Assembly (NCBI RefSeq): GCF_947260015.1
Contig: NZ_CAMYOM010000001.1
Location: forward strand, 84,456 to 148,455
Source of the DNA: an uncultured Eudoraea sp.
GTDB lineage: Bacteria > Bacteroidota > Bacteroidia > Flavobacteriales > Flavobacteriaceae
Direction of reading: 5' to 3'
Length of the DNA: 64,000 bases
Shown here: piece by piece, positions 1-8,418 of the stretch
Position numbering within the stretch: the first letter of the stretch is position 1
How the letters are laid out: each line of letters opens with the position of its first letter
Position numbers and translations under genes: made by a program
The notes under the pieces: generated by a model
Seen by the model: the letters and a program-made list of their open reading frames with translations, nothing else
Told to the model about the DNA's origin: nothing
The model's database searches: none

Positions 1-998
1 CCTATTCAAAGGTGTTACTTAATGCCAATGAGAATCCCTATGGTCCTTCCGAAAGGGTTAGAAAAATACTTACAAATTCGTTTGATGAAGCATGTAGGTA
101 CCCGTTTCGAAGTTTATCCGGCTTAGTAGAAATGATTGCCTTAAAAGAAGGTGTAAACAAGGATTATGTGGTAGTAACCGGAGGTTCTACAGAAGGACTA
201 AAGGCCACCGGTCTTGTCTACGGACTTGGTAATGGCGAGATTATTTCTGCAGACCCCACTTTTCAGGCCATGTTACGGTATGCAGAAACATTTAAGGCAA
301 AAGTACATCGCGTCCCTTTAAATGCAGACATGGAACACGACTTGCCCGCTATGGCCGAAAAGATAAATAAGAATACCAGGCTTATTTTTATTTGCAATCC
401 AAATAATCCGACCGGTACTATTTTGAATAAATCAAGTTTACTGGACTTCTGTAAGTCCCATGATAATGATGCAGTAATATTTAGTGATGAAGCCTATTAT
501 GATTTTATTACAGAACCTGAATATCCTTCAATGGTAGAGTTGGTAAAAGAAGGAAGGAATATTATCGTTTCTAAAACATTTTCTAAAGTTTATGGTCTTG
601 CGGGATTACGAGTTGGTTATTTAATTGCCAAGCCGGAGATCGCCCGTAATTTGAAATCAGCTGTAATGGCAAATACCAATATACTGGCAATTGAGGCAGC
701 AAAGGAAGCCTTAAGAGATGATGAATTTTACAAGTATAGTATTATGCAAAATTTTAAGGCAAAATCACTAATCTACCAGTATCTGGATGATTTAGGCTTG
801 GAATATGTGAAGTCGCACACCAATTTTGTCTTTTTTAAAACCGGTAGGCCAATTCAAGGAGTGATTGATGATATGAAAAAGTACAATGTTCTTATTGGTC
901 GCCCTTTCCCCCCTTTAAACCAATGGGCTCGTATAAGTACCGGGAGATTAGCGGATATGGAGGTATTTGGTAAAGCTTTAAAACAAGTAATGAGTTAA
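1..998 (+). CDS. PLP-dependent aminotransferase, histidinol-phosphate aminotransferase-like (5' truncated by window edge)
   Basis: [19 protein letters not shown] and [17 protein letters not shown] motifs of class I/II aminotransferases; reading frame stays open upstream of the listed GTG to the window edge. Confidence 0.85.
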   Translation, partial: YSKVLLNANENPYGPSERVRKILTNSFDEACRYPFRSLSGLVEMIALKEGVNKDYVVVTGGSTEGLKATGLVYGLGNGEIISADPTFQAMLRYAETFKAKVHRVPLNADMEHDLPAMAEKINKNTRLIFICNPNNPTGTILNKSSLLDFCKSHDNDAVIFSDEAYYDFITEPEYPSMVELVKEGRNIIVSKTFSKVYGLAGLRVGYLIAKPEIARNLKSAVMANTNILAIEAAKEALRDDEFYKYSIMQNFKAKSLIYQYLDDLGLEYVKSHTNFVFFKTGRPIQGVIDDMKKYNVLIGRPFPPLNQWARISTGRLADMEVFGKALKQVMS

Positions 999-1051
999 AT
1001 TATTTTATTTTTCACTTCTCTTTTATATTACAGCATACAATAGAACACTTT

Positions 1052-1798
1052 TTGATGGAAAGTACAGAATTACATAATGAAAATACCATACATAAACACA
1101 CTGGGTTTTTAAAGAAATATGAAAAATATTTAGGCGAGTTCGTTTATGGCGGAATAGATGGTTGCGTGACTACTTTTGCTGTTGTAGCAGGCTCTGTAGG
1201 TGCTGGCCTCGGTAGTAATATTGTAATAATTCTTGGATTTGCAAATTTGCTGGCAGATGGGTTCGCTATGTCTGTTGGAGCTTACTTATCTAATAAAACA
1301 AAAAAAGATAATTACAATAAACATAAACAAATAGAATATTGGGAAGTTGATAATCTTCCTGAATTGGAAAAAGAAGAAATAAGGGTGATATACAAGGAAC
1401 AGGGTTTTGAAGGAGATCTTTTAGAAGAAGTAGTTAAAGTGATAACGAGCGACAAAGACCGATGGGTAAACGTAATGATGAAAGAGGAATTAGTAATGTT
1501 TGAAGAGGATAAATCTCCGGTAATAATTGGTGGTGTTACGTACATGTCGTTTATAATAATAGGTGTAATTCCACTTTTAGTATATGTGGTGGATTACATT
1601 TACCCACTAGAAAGTGATCTTTTTCTGCTTTCTTCCATTTTAACAGGAACAGGTTTTATCATAATTGGTTGGCTGAAAGCTTTTGTAAATCAGACGCCCT
1701 TTTGGAAAGGAATACTGGAAACACTATTATTAGGATGTATTGCAGCGATAGTAGCCTATTTTATTGGAGATTTCCTGGAACGGATAATAGTTTATTAA
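1052..1798 (+). CDS. VIT1/CCC1-family transporter
   Basis: [21 protein letters not shown] and [13 protein letters not shown] motifs, C-terminal TM segments. Confidence 0.85.
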   Translation: MMESTELHNENTIHKHTGFLKKYEKYLGEFVYGGIDGCVTTFAVVAGSVGAGLGSNIVIILGFANLLADGFAMSVGAYLSNKTKKDNYNKHKQIEYWEVDNLPELEKEEIRVIYKEQGFEGDLLEEVVKVITSDKDRWVNVMMKEELVMFEEDKSPVIIGGVTYMSFIIIGVIPLLVYVVDYIYPLESDLFLLSSILTGTGFIIIGWLKAFVNQTPFWKGILETLLLGCIAAIVAYFIGDFLERIIVY

Positions 1799-1935
1799 AA
1801 ATTATAAGGGTAGCACAAAACAGTAAATTAGCCCTTTTTAACGAATATATCTACCTAAAATCGGACTTCCTACGCTTAAAAGAAGGAAAAGTATTATTAT
1901 AGAGCTCTTATTATTTATTGATAAACCCATATCTA

Positions 1936-2031
1936 ATGAAAAAAAGAACTACACTTTCCTTTATCCTTTATAGTTTTTTTATTTTTTGTTTCCTCTGGTC
2001 GGTTTATATTTTTCTTTTTAAGTTTTCATAA
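1936..2031 (+). CDS. Candidate 31-aa single-TM microprotein (MKKRTTLSFILYSFFIFCFLWSVYIFLFKFS)
   Basis: Short ORF read directly; basic N-terminus then hydrophobic stretch; hairpin/T-run terminator 30 nt downstream. Confidence 0.3.
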   Translation: MKKRTTLSFILYSFFIFCFLWSVYIFLFKFS

Positions 2032-2060
2032 AATCTGCATTCCTCATAGCATTGCAAAAT

Positions 2061-2088
2061 AAAAGCCAGCTTGTTAAAGCCGGCTTTT
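2061..2088 (+). terminator. Rho-independent-like terminator
   Basis: AAAAGCCaGC-ttgttaaa-GCcGGCTTTT hairpin. Confidence 0.6.
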
Positions 2089-2164
2089 AAAGAGAGATCA
2101 AACAAAAAACTAATTAACAATTCTCTTTATCCTATACGTCTCTTTGATCGTTCTTAATGAATAC

Positions 2165-2449
2165 TTAATTTAAATAGCTCCCTTTGAATAATTCAGTCAC
2201 TTCATTGTTATTCGTAACAGACAATGAAATTCGAAAATCGAGCTTAAAATGGTTACTGTAATAATACGTTTTCCTGCTTCTGCTGTACGCTACAGGAGCA
2301 TTAAAATCCTTTAAAACCTCCAGAAGATTATATACAGAGCGTTCGCTCAATTCCATTCTTCTTGCAAGTGACTGCGGTGGACCTGTACATTCTGACTCAA
2401 TTAGTAAATGAAGTTTTTGTAAGTTTTCCAAGGTTTTAATTTTATTCAT
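2165..2449 (-). CDS. Small helix-turn-helix protein (HTH_11/DeoR-like fold)
   Basis: LARRMELSERSVYNLLEVLKDFNAPVAYSRSRKTYYY winged-HTH pattern. Confidence 0.6.
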   Translation of the reverse strand: MNKIKTLENLQKLHLLIESECTGPPQSLARRMELSERSVYNLLEVLKDFNAPVAYSRSRKTYYYSNHFKLDFRISLSVTNNNEVTELFKGSYLN

Positions 2450-2554
2450 CTTCTACCCTTTTGTATCATAAAATAATTATCGGGGATATTTATTTAAAGT
2501 GTTTGTTGGAAATATGGCTTAATAATCCAGCTATATTAATTCTTTTATAATATT

Positions 2555-2600
2555 ATAGAATATTTTCTATATTTCCAAATATATGTAGATATTTTTCTAC
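2555..2600. promoter_or_regulatory. Pair of operator-like inverted repeats
   Basis: ATAGAA-TATT-TTCTAT (2555-2570) and GTAGA-TATTTT-TCTAC (2585-2600), both 16 bp, centres 30 bp apart, between divergent HTH genes. Confidence 0.45.
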
Positions 2601-2707
2601 TTCCTTATAAAATATAATATCTCTCACAGGAATTCAGTTCTTTTTTATCTCTTTTTAAAACCCTATCTTTGATAAAATGAAGTTTTATGTCGATTATTTT
2701 CTAGGAG

Positions 2708-3097
2708 ATGTTTAAAACAATAGATCGCTTAATGCAGTTTATTAAATTTGCCGGACTCAGTGCAAGGCAGTTCGATTTATCTATTGGTGCCAGTAATGGC
2801 TACACCTTACGAATGAAAAAGAACAATGCTTCTATCGGTAGTGATGTCATTGAAAACATCCTTAAGGTTTATCCACAGTTGAATGTCGTCTGGCTGATAA
2901 CTGGGGAAGGTGATATGTTGAAAAAGCAGGAAGAGGATGAAATTCTTGATTTTGATCATCTACCCAAATCGAGGCAACAAGAGATTGAAGATCTTATTGA
3001 ACAAAAAATCAAGGAACGCCAGGAAGAGGAATTAAAACGATTACTAAAAGAAGTTACAGAAGAGATTGAAAAAACGCAGAAGCGTATAAAAGAATAG
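2708..3097 (+). CDS. XRE-like helix-turn-helix DNA-binding protein
   Basis: N-terminal HTH (LSARQFDLSIGASNGYTLRMKKNNASIGSDVIENILKVYPQLNVVWLITGEG) and charged coiled-coil C-terminus. Confidence 0.7.
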   Translation: MFKTIDRLMQFIKFAGLSARQFDLSIGASNGYTLRMKKNNASIGSDVIENILKVYPQLNVVWLITGEGDMLKKQEEDEILDFDHLPKSRQQEIEDLIEQKIKERQEEELKRLLKEVTEEIEKTQKRIKE

Positions 3098-3099
3098 CA

Positions 3100-4356
3100 T
3101 TAATAATTAATCTTTAACTGTTTTACCAGTTCTTCCCTTAAGGTTATTAGCTTTATTAATTGCTGTTGGCCATTAGTTTCTTGAGCAATATCTTCCTTCA
3201 GTTTTTTAAATCTTTTTACATTTTTATTAAGCATGCTATTTGCGTTAAAATCAGCATTTTTTAGAATATCTTCTATCTCCTCCGACAGATGCTCATACAT
3301 TATTAATATTTCCACCCGGTATTTGATGGCTTTAGATATAACTATAAGAAGAAGTACAACACAAAATATGGCGGGAAACGCCCTTATATTACCAGCTGCA
3401 TCCAATGAACTTACATCCTGTGTGGCTTCCCAGAACTGAAAGGAATATAAAATTATTGGTGAAAGGATAGCGTATTTCCACCATTGCTGACAGGTAATAA
3501 ACCATAACACTAACGGAATAAGTATAATCAATTTTTGCAGCAAAAACCAAATGAAAATTCTCACATTCAGGAATCCATTGTTGTGGACTTGAATTATCCC
3601 TAATTCCAACTCCTGCTCGTTTTCAGGAATTAAATAATGTATAAACCAAAGAAGCGGTGTAAAAACTAACAAACAAACTACTATTAAATTTAGGCGATCT
3701 CGATGTGCGCCAGCAAACTCGTTTATTGAGCTATAATGCCTATTAAGCCGATTTTCTAATATTAGTTTTACATTATAGATTTTTTGAAGATAACTGGTCC
3801 GAGTTATTTTTTCTCTTTTCTCAATCAGAGATTCCAAATTTTGACGGTAAACATTATTGGAGTTACTGATGTTACGACTTATAATAGATTTAATTGAAAT
3901 CTCTAACTGTATTTTCCGATAGTGCTTAAAATAATAAGAATCCAAAAAAAAGATTATAATAATTGTTGATGAAATCAGCAAAACCTTAACCGTAATTGAG
4001 TAAATCTCAAAATAAAAGAGATGATAAGAGTACTTGCTAATTGGTTCAAATAAACTATCTATTATGTTGTATAAGTATAATAGTAATAAAGGAGCGATCA
4101 GGTATCTCCACTTTGTCGAAATTGAGGTAAACCATATCAATAATAGAGTAAATGGAATGATATCTTTAAAAAGATACCAAACAAAAAGTTTATTACTAAG
4201 GAAGTCATGCGAATATTCAAGTCCAAAAAATGAAAATCCCCTGAAATCAGAGCTAAAAAGCAAATGAATATAACCTAAAAATGGCAAAACAGCTATGATA
4301 AAAGCCATTATTACATCCAACATATATTTTCGTTGCCATTTAGATTTTAATGCCAT
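3100..4356 (-). CDS. Uncharacterised multi-TM membrane protein with two homologous halves
   Basis: Multiple TM segments; C-terminal half carries NNGFLNVRIFIWFLLQK...WWKYAILSPIILYSFQFWEA, shared with the 5627-6274 protein; N-terminal half has related NKLFVWYLFKDIIPFTLLLIWF. Confidence 0.7.
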   Translation of the reverse strand: MALKSKWQRKYMLDVIMAFIIAVLPFLGYIHLLFSSDFRGFSFFGLEYSHDFLSNKLFVWYLFKDIIPFTLLLIWFTSISTKWRYLIAPLLLLYLYNIIDSLFEPISKYSYHLFYFEIYSITVKVLLISSTIIIIFFLDSYYFKHYRKIQLEISIKSIISRNISNSNNVYRQNLESLIEKREKITRTSYLQKIYNVKLILENRLNRHYSSINEFAGAHRDRLNLIVVCLLVFTPLLWFIHYLIPENEQELELGIIQVHNNGFLNVRIFIWFLLQKLIILIPLVLWFITCQQWWKYAILSPIILYSFQFWEATQDVSSLDAAGNIRAFPAIFCVVLLLIVISKAIKYRVEILIMYEHLSEEIEDILKNADFNANSMLNKNVKRFKKLKEDIAQETNGQQQLIKLITLREELVKQLKINY

Positions 4357-4476
4357 TGAAACTAATTTTTTTTACTGACAAATTCTATTTTTACCTTTAG
4401 AAAATATCTAAAAGTTTAGTCGCATGTTCTAATTATATATTAACAGACTATTAAATATACTGATTTTATCCTATAT

Positions 4477-4899
4477 ATGCAGAAAATAATCTATACAGTT
4501 AAAGAACTAGATATGGTTTCGAAAGAGATACTGGGCAACGTATCGTCTAGAATCCTCTGTTTTAACGGAGAAATGGGAGCCGGCAAAACCACACTAATTA
4601 AAGCGCTGGTCCGGAGTTTAGGTGGTGGCGATCAGGCCAATAGTCCCACCTTTGGGATTGTAAATGAATATCAAACTCAAAAAGGAGAGCTTTTGGGTTA
4701 TCATTTCGATTTTTACCGCCTGGAGAGTGAAGGAGAAGCCCTGGATCTGGGACTGGAAGACTATTTTAGTCAGGATACCTGGGTATTTATAGAATGGCCC
4801 GAAAAGATTGGATCACAACTACCCCAAAATTACACAAGAATTTCTCTGGAAATAGTTGATCCTGTTACCCGTAAAATTGAAATTACAAAAGCTGATTAA
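4477..4899 (+). CDS. tsaE: tRNA threonylcarbamoyladenosine biosynthesis ATPase TsaE
   Basis: GEMGAGKTTLIKAL P-loop, NSPTFGIVNEY, FIEWPEKI motifs. Confidence 0.92.
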   Translation: MQKIIYTVKELDMVSKEILGNVSSRILCFNGEMGAGKTTLIKALVRSLGGGDQANSPTFGIVNEYQTQKGELLGYHFDFYRLESEGEALDLGLEDYFSQDTWVFIEWPEKIGSQLPQNYTRISLEIVDPVTRKIEITKAD

Positions 4900-5322
4900 T
4901 AATTTAAAGTGACTTAAGTATAATGGAATTATATACTTTGAAGCACTAATTTACCAGGAATGCCACTAATTATATCATCGATAAAGTGCACTAAAACATC
5001 GACCAATGATAGATGGGGTGAAAATATACATTCTTCTTTCTTCTCATTTGTTAAAATTTTATTTAAGAAAACAAGACTTTCTACGAATGTTCCTTTCTGT
5101 ATTTTAGATTTTAAATCATGAATTATTATAATAAATGTGCGATCAAGAATTAGAACTAATTAGTCTGTGACAAGTGAATTGATGTGATTTCGTTCGAGAA
5201 GAGAGGAATTCGCTATCGTAAAAGGCCCTTTTTTATTGCATTGAATTCGACGAACGGTAAAAATATCGTTAAAATGAATGATTTTTACGGTAAAAGGTTG
5301 TATTTTTCCGACAAATAACAAT

Positions 5323-5349
5323 TTGGTAGTGTATTTTTTCCTACATTTG
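5323..5349 (+). promoter_or_regulatory. Bacteroidota-type promoter candidate
   Basis: TTG-N16-TACATTTG (TAnnTTTG -7 element) upstream of the small lipoprotein ORF. Confidence 0.45.
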
Positions 5350-5391
5350 TTATTGAGAGCTAATCAAATCTTTAACGAAAAACGTATTACG

Positions 5392-5529
5392 ATGAACACT
5401 AAAAGAACTTTATTTGGAATTTGCACCTGCCTTATTCTGATGGCAGCATCCTGCACCTCGAACAGTACTGCAGACGATCAATTGTATGAAGATGCAGTGG
5501 AGAAAAAGGATATTATTCTTAGAGATTAA
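5392..5529 (+). CDS. Small predicted lipoprotein (45 aa)
   Basis: MNTKRTLFGICTCLILMAASC lipobox signal; downstream ATG chosen over the long ORF start at 5278. Confidence 0.6.
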   Translation: MNTKRTLFGICTCLILMAASCTSNSTADDQLYEDAVEKKDIILRD

Positions 5530-5560
5530 AAATTATTGAATATAAAATTACTTTTTAAAG

Positions 5561-5589
5561 AAAAGGGCAATCATAAATTGCCCTTTTTT
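5561..5589 (+). terminator. Rho-independent-like terminator
   Basis: AAAAGGGCAAT-cataa-ATTGCCCTTTTTT. Confidence 0.75.
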
Positions 5590-5626
5590 ACGTTAAAGCA
5601 ATATATACCCTCGAAATATTGTTTTA

Positions 5627-6274
5627 ATGAGTCAAATTCCATTCAAGAGTAAAAAAGCCAAAACTAGATTGTATATAGAATCTATAGCTATTTTTTTAAT
5701 TATTGCCGCCCCTTTCATTTTTAAATTACATGATTATTTACCCAGAGACCCGGAGGCCACTTTCAATTTCCTGGGGATAACTATTGATAATAACGGATTT
5801 GCCAATGTGCGTACTTATGTGTGGTTCTTATTAGGTAAAATAGTTCCCTTTTATTTATTATTGATCTGGTTCTTTACCAACAAACACTGGTGGTATCATA
5901 TACTTTTAGTACCTATATGTATGTATGCCTTCCAGATATTAGAAGCCTTTTACTACTATGATGATCAAACTGTAGATATAGAAAACACTTTGTGGATCTT
6001 ACCGGTGTGTATGGTCGTCATTCCCTTTGTGTACTTTATTAGAGTAAAGCTTTACGATAAATATGTACACGGTATTGACCTGGACGCCATGGATGCAGAA
6101 CTCCAATACTACAAAGACAAAGAGCGACGGGAAAATGATAAAGTAGGTCTTAAGACAAAAATTGAAGATAAAATGGAAGAGGATCTATCGCAAAAAACAC
6201 CAGATAATGCACTGAAAAATATCTTTAAGCAGTTGCAACACTCTTTAAGAAGTTTGTTCAATATGTTTTTATAG
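5627..6274 (+). CDS. Uncharacterised membrane protein, paralogue of one half of the 3100-4356 product
   Basis: NNGFANVRTYVWFLLGKIVPFYLLLIWFFTNKHWWYHILLVPICMYAFQILEA motif. Confidence 0.7.
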   Translation: MSQIPFKSKKAKTRLYIESIAIFLIIAAPFIFKLHDYLPRDPEATFNFLGITIDNNGFANVRTYVWFLLGKIVPFYLLLIWFFTNKHWWYHILLVPICMYAFQILEAFYYYDDQTVDIENTLWILPVCMVVIPFVYFIRVKLYDKYVHGIDLDAMDAELQYYKDKERRENDKVGLKTKIEDKMEEDLSQKTPDNALKNIFKQLQHSLRSLFNMFL

Positions 6275-6294
6275 AAGAAAAAATAATTAGTCTT

Positions 6295-6326
6295 AATCCT
6301 GCTCCCATAGAGCAGGATTTTTTTTT
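6295..6326 (+). terminator. Rho-independent-like terminator
   Basis: AATCCTGCTC-ccata-GAGCAGGATTTTTTTTT. Confidence 0.8.
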
Positions 6327-6412
6327 ACCCCTTATCCATACAAACCCGCTTCATCAAAAAAAAAATTGTAATTTTGAGTTGACTGTAAATTTACGGTTAC
6401 CAATTACTTCTT

Positions 6413-7612
6413 ATGCATCAGCCTTCCTCACCATTTAGTAAACAGCAGCTACTTCCACAGGAAGAAACACTGGAAGTTTTAAAACAAAAAGGAGAACTCT
6501 TTATTGGGATCCCAAACGAAAACCAATACCAGGAAAAACGTATTTGCCTTACTCCCGATGCCGTAAATGCCTTAACCTCAAATGGTCACCGGGTTTTAAT
6601 GGAGGCGGGCGCAGGAGAAAGTGCGAGCTACACCGACAAGGAATATACAGAAGCAGGTGCCAATATAACACGCGACACAAAAAAAGTGTTTTCATGTCCG
6701 CTATTATTAAAAGTAGAGCCCCCTACCCTGTCGGAAATTCAATTGATGAATCCACAGGCGACTATTATTTCCGCATTGCAAATAAAAACAAGGTCTAAGG
6801 ACTATTTTGAGGAACTAGCCAAAAAAAGGATCACGGCAATAGCATTTGAATATATTCGGGATGAGGATGGTAAGTATCCTGCTGTTCGTTCCTTAAGTGA
6901 AATTGCGGGTATTGCTTCGGTGCTTATAGCTTCGGAAATCATGGCTGCTACCAACCAGGGCAACGGGCTTATGTTTGGTAATATTAGTGGGGTACCTCCA
7001 ATAGAAGTCGTAATCGTAGGGGCAGGAACCGTTGGAGAGTTTGCAGCCAGGTCCGCTTTAGGGCTCGGAGCCAATGTAAAAGTCTTTGATAATTCCCTTA
7101 CTAAATTACGGAACATTCAAACTAATCTTAAACAGACCATATATACTTCTACTCTGCAACCCAAGAACCTTTTAAAGAGTCTTAAGCGCTGTGATGTTGC
7201 AATAGGGGCCGTACGCGGTAGTGACAGATCACCTATTGTAGTTTCCAGTACTATGGTAGAACATATGAAAAAAGGATCAGTAATCATTGATGTAAGTATA
7301 GATATGGGGGGTTGTTTCGAAACCAGTGAGCTTACCACCCACGATAAACCCACTCGCGAAAAATTTGGTGTCATCCACTACGGCGTGCCCAATATTCCTG
7401 CAAGATATCCCAGAACGTCATCAGTGTCTATCAGTAATATTTTTACCCCATATCTACTCAAGATCGGAGAAGATGGAGGCCTGGAAAATTCATTGAGATT
7501 TGACAGGGGCCTGCGAAATGGATTATATATGTATCATGGCATACTTACTAATAAATCCGTTGGTGAATGGTTCGATCTGAAATACAGTGATATCAACTTC
7601 CTTATTTTTTAG
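6413..7612 (+). CDS. ald: Alanine dehydrogenase
   Basis: EKRICLTPDAV, GAGTVGEFAARSALGLGANVKVFD, VIIDVSIDMGGCFETS motifs. Confidence 0.88.
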   Translation: MHQPSSPFSKQQLLPQEETLEVLKQKGELFIGIPNENQYQEKRICLTPDAVNALTSNGHRVLMEAGAGESASYTDKEYTEAGANITRDTKKVFSCPLLLKVEPPTLSEIQLMNPQATIISALQIKTRSKDYFEELAKKRITAIAFEYIRDEDGKYPAVRSLSEIAGIASVLIASEIMAATNQGNGLMFGNISGVPPIEVVIVGAGTVGEFAARSALGLGANVKVFDNSLTKLRNIQTNLKQTIYTSTLQPKNLLKSLKRCDVAIGAVRGSDRSPIVVSSTMVEHMKKGSVIIDVSIDMGGCFETSELTTHDKPTREKFGVIHYGVPNIPARYPRTSSVSISNIFTPYLLKIGEDGGLENSLRFDRGLRNGLYMYHGILTNKSVGEWFDLKYSDINFLIF

Positions 7613-7615
7613 TTA

Positions 7616-8002
7616 ATGGCATTTCTGAAACGATTGGGATTTTACCTAATAGGATTATCAATCGGACTTGTTTTCCTTTTCTTCTTTCTGAAAAAAAAAT
7701 CTGATGAAACCGGCGTGAGCTTTTGTTACCTACCTAACTGTAGGGTATTAAAAGAATTGCGGTCCAAACCCCTCACCTATTCCAAGCAGATAGATCAGAT
7801 GGTTGCTGACCAAACCCTGGATTCTCTTACTATTGCCTACTTTATGAATGAAGGTGATGTTAATTTTAAAAAAAGTAACATTAGAAATACAACTTGTAAG
7901 ACCTATTTAATAGAAGGAATGGTAAAGGAAAAATTGATGGCTTTAACCATAAAGAACTGCGACAGTATAGTTATAATAGATAATTTACAAGACCTTGATT
8001 AA
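7616..8002 (+). CDS. DUF4258-like conserved membrane-anchored protein
   Basis: N-terminal TM, CYLPNCRVLKELRSK motif; position directly after ald. Confidence 0.6.
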   Translation: MAFLKRLGFYLIGLSIGLVFLFFFLKKKSDETGVSFCYLPNCRVLKELRSKPLTYSKQIDQMVADQTLDSLTIAYFMNEGDVNFKKSNIRNTTCKTYLIEGMVKEKLMALTIKNCDSIVIIDNLQDLD

Positions 8003-8123
8003 TAAATAGATATGTAATATTTATTAAAGTTATAATAGATTTTTTTTGATACTAATAAACAAGAATCTATTAATGATGACTATTTTAGAAATTACGCTAA
8101 CTATCTTCTTAATGATAAGCTCT

Positions 8124-8155
8124 TACAAAATATTAATGAATATTAATATTTTGTA
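8124..8155. repeat. Perfect 13-bp inverted repeat
   Basis: TACAAAATATTAA-tgaata-TTAATATTTTGTA in a ~416-bp intergenic region. Confidence 0.6.
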
Positions 8156-8418
8156 GTCTTATTCTTACTTACTATAAATCCAGATCTATTAAAGACTGTT
8201 ATCATCTAAAACTAAATTAGAAATTATTCCGTATATCAGTTCAGAAGTATAATAAATTGGGGCGTTTTGGAGTTATTATGTAGGATAAGTCGCTATTAAT
8301 TAGACTTTACCGGAGCGAACCCTAGATAACATACTTTTTATAGTATTCTAAAATTGAAAGTTAGCTATTGTTAATAGGGCTTAAAGTGAATATAATATCT
8401 CTGTGATAACAAATTTGT

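Noticed and set aside
1669-1902. 77-aa plus-strand ORF overlapping the VIT1/CCC1 gene end
   Set aside because: Mostly out-of-frame overlap with a well-supported gene
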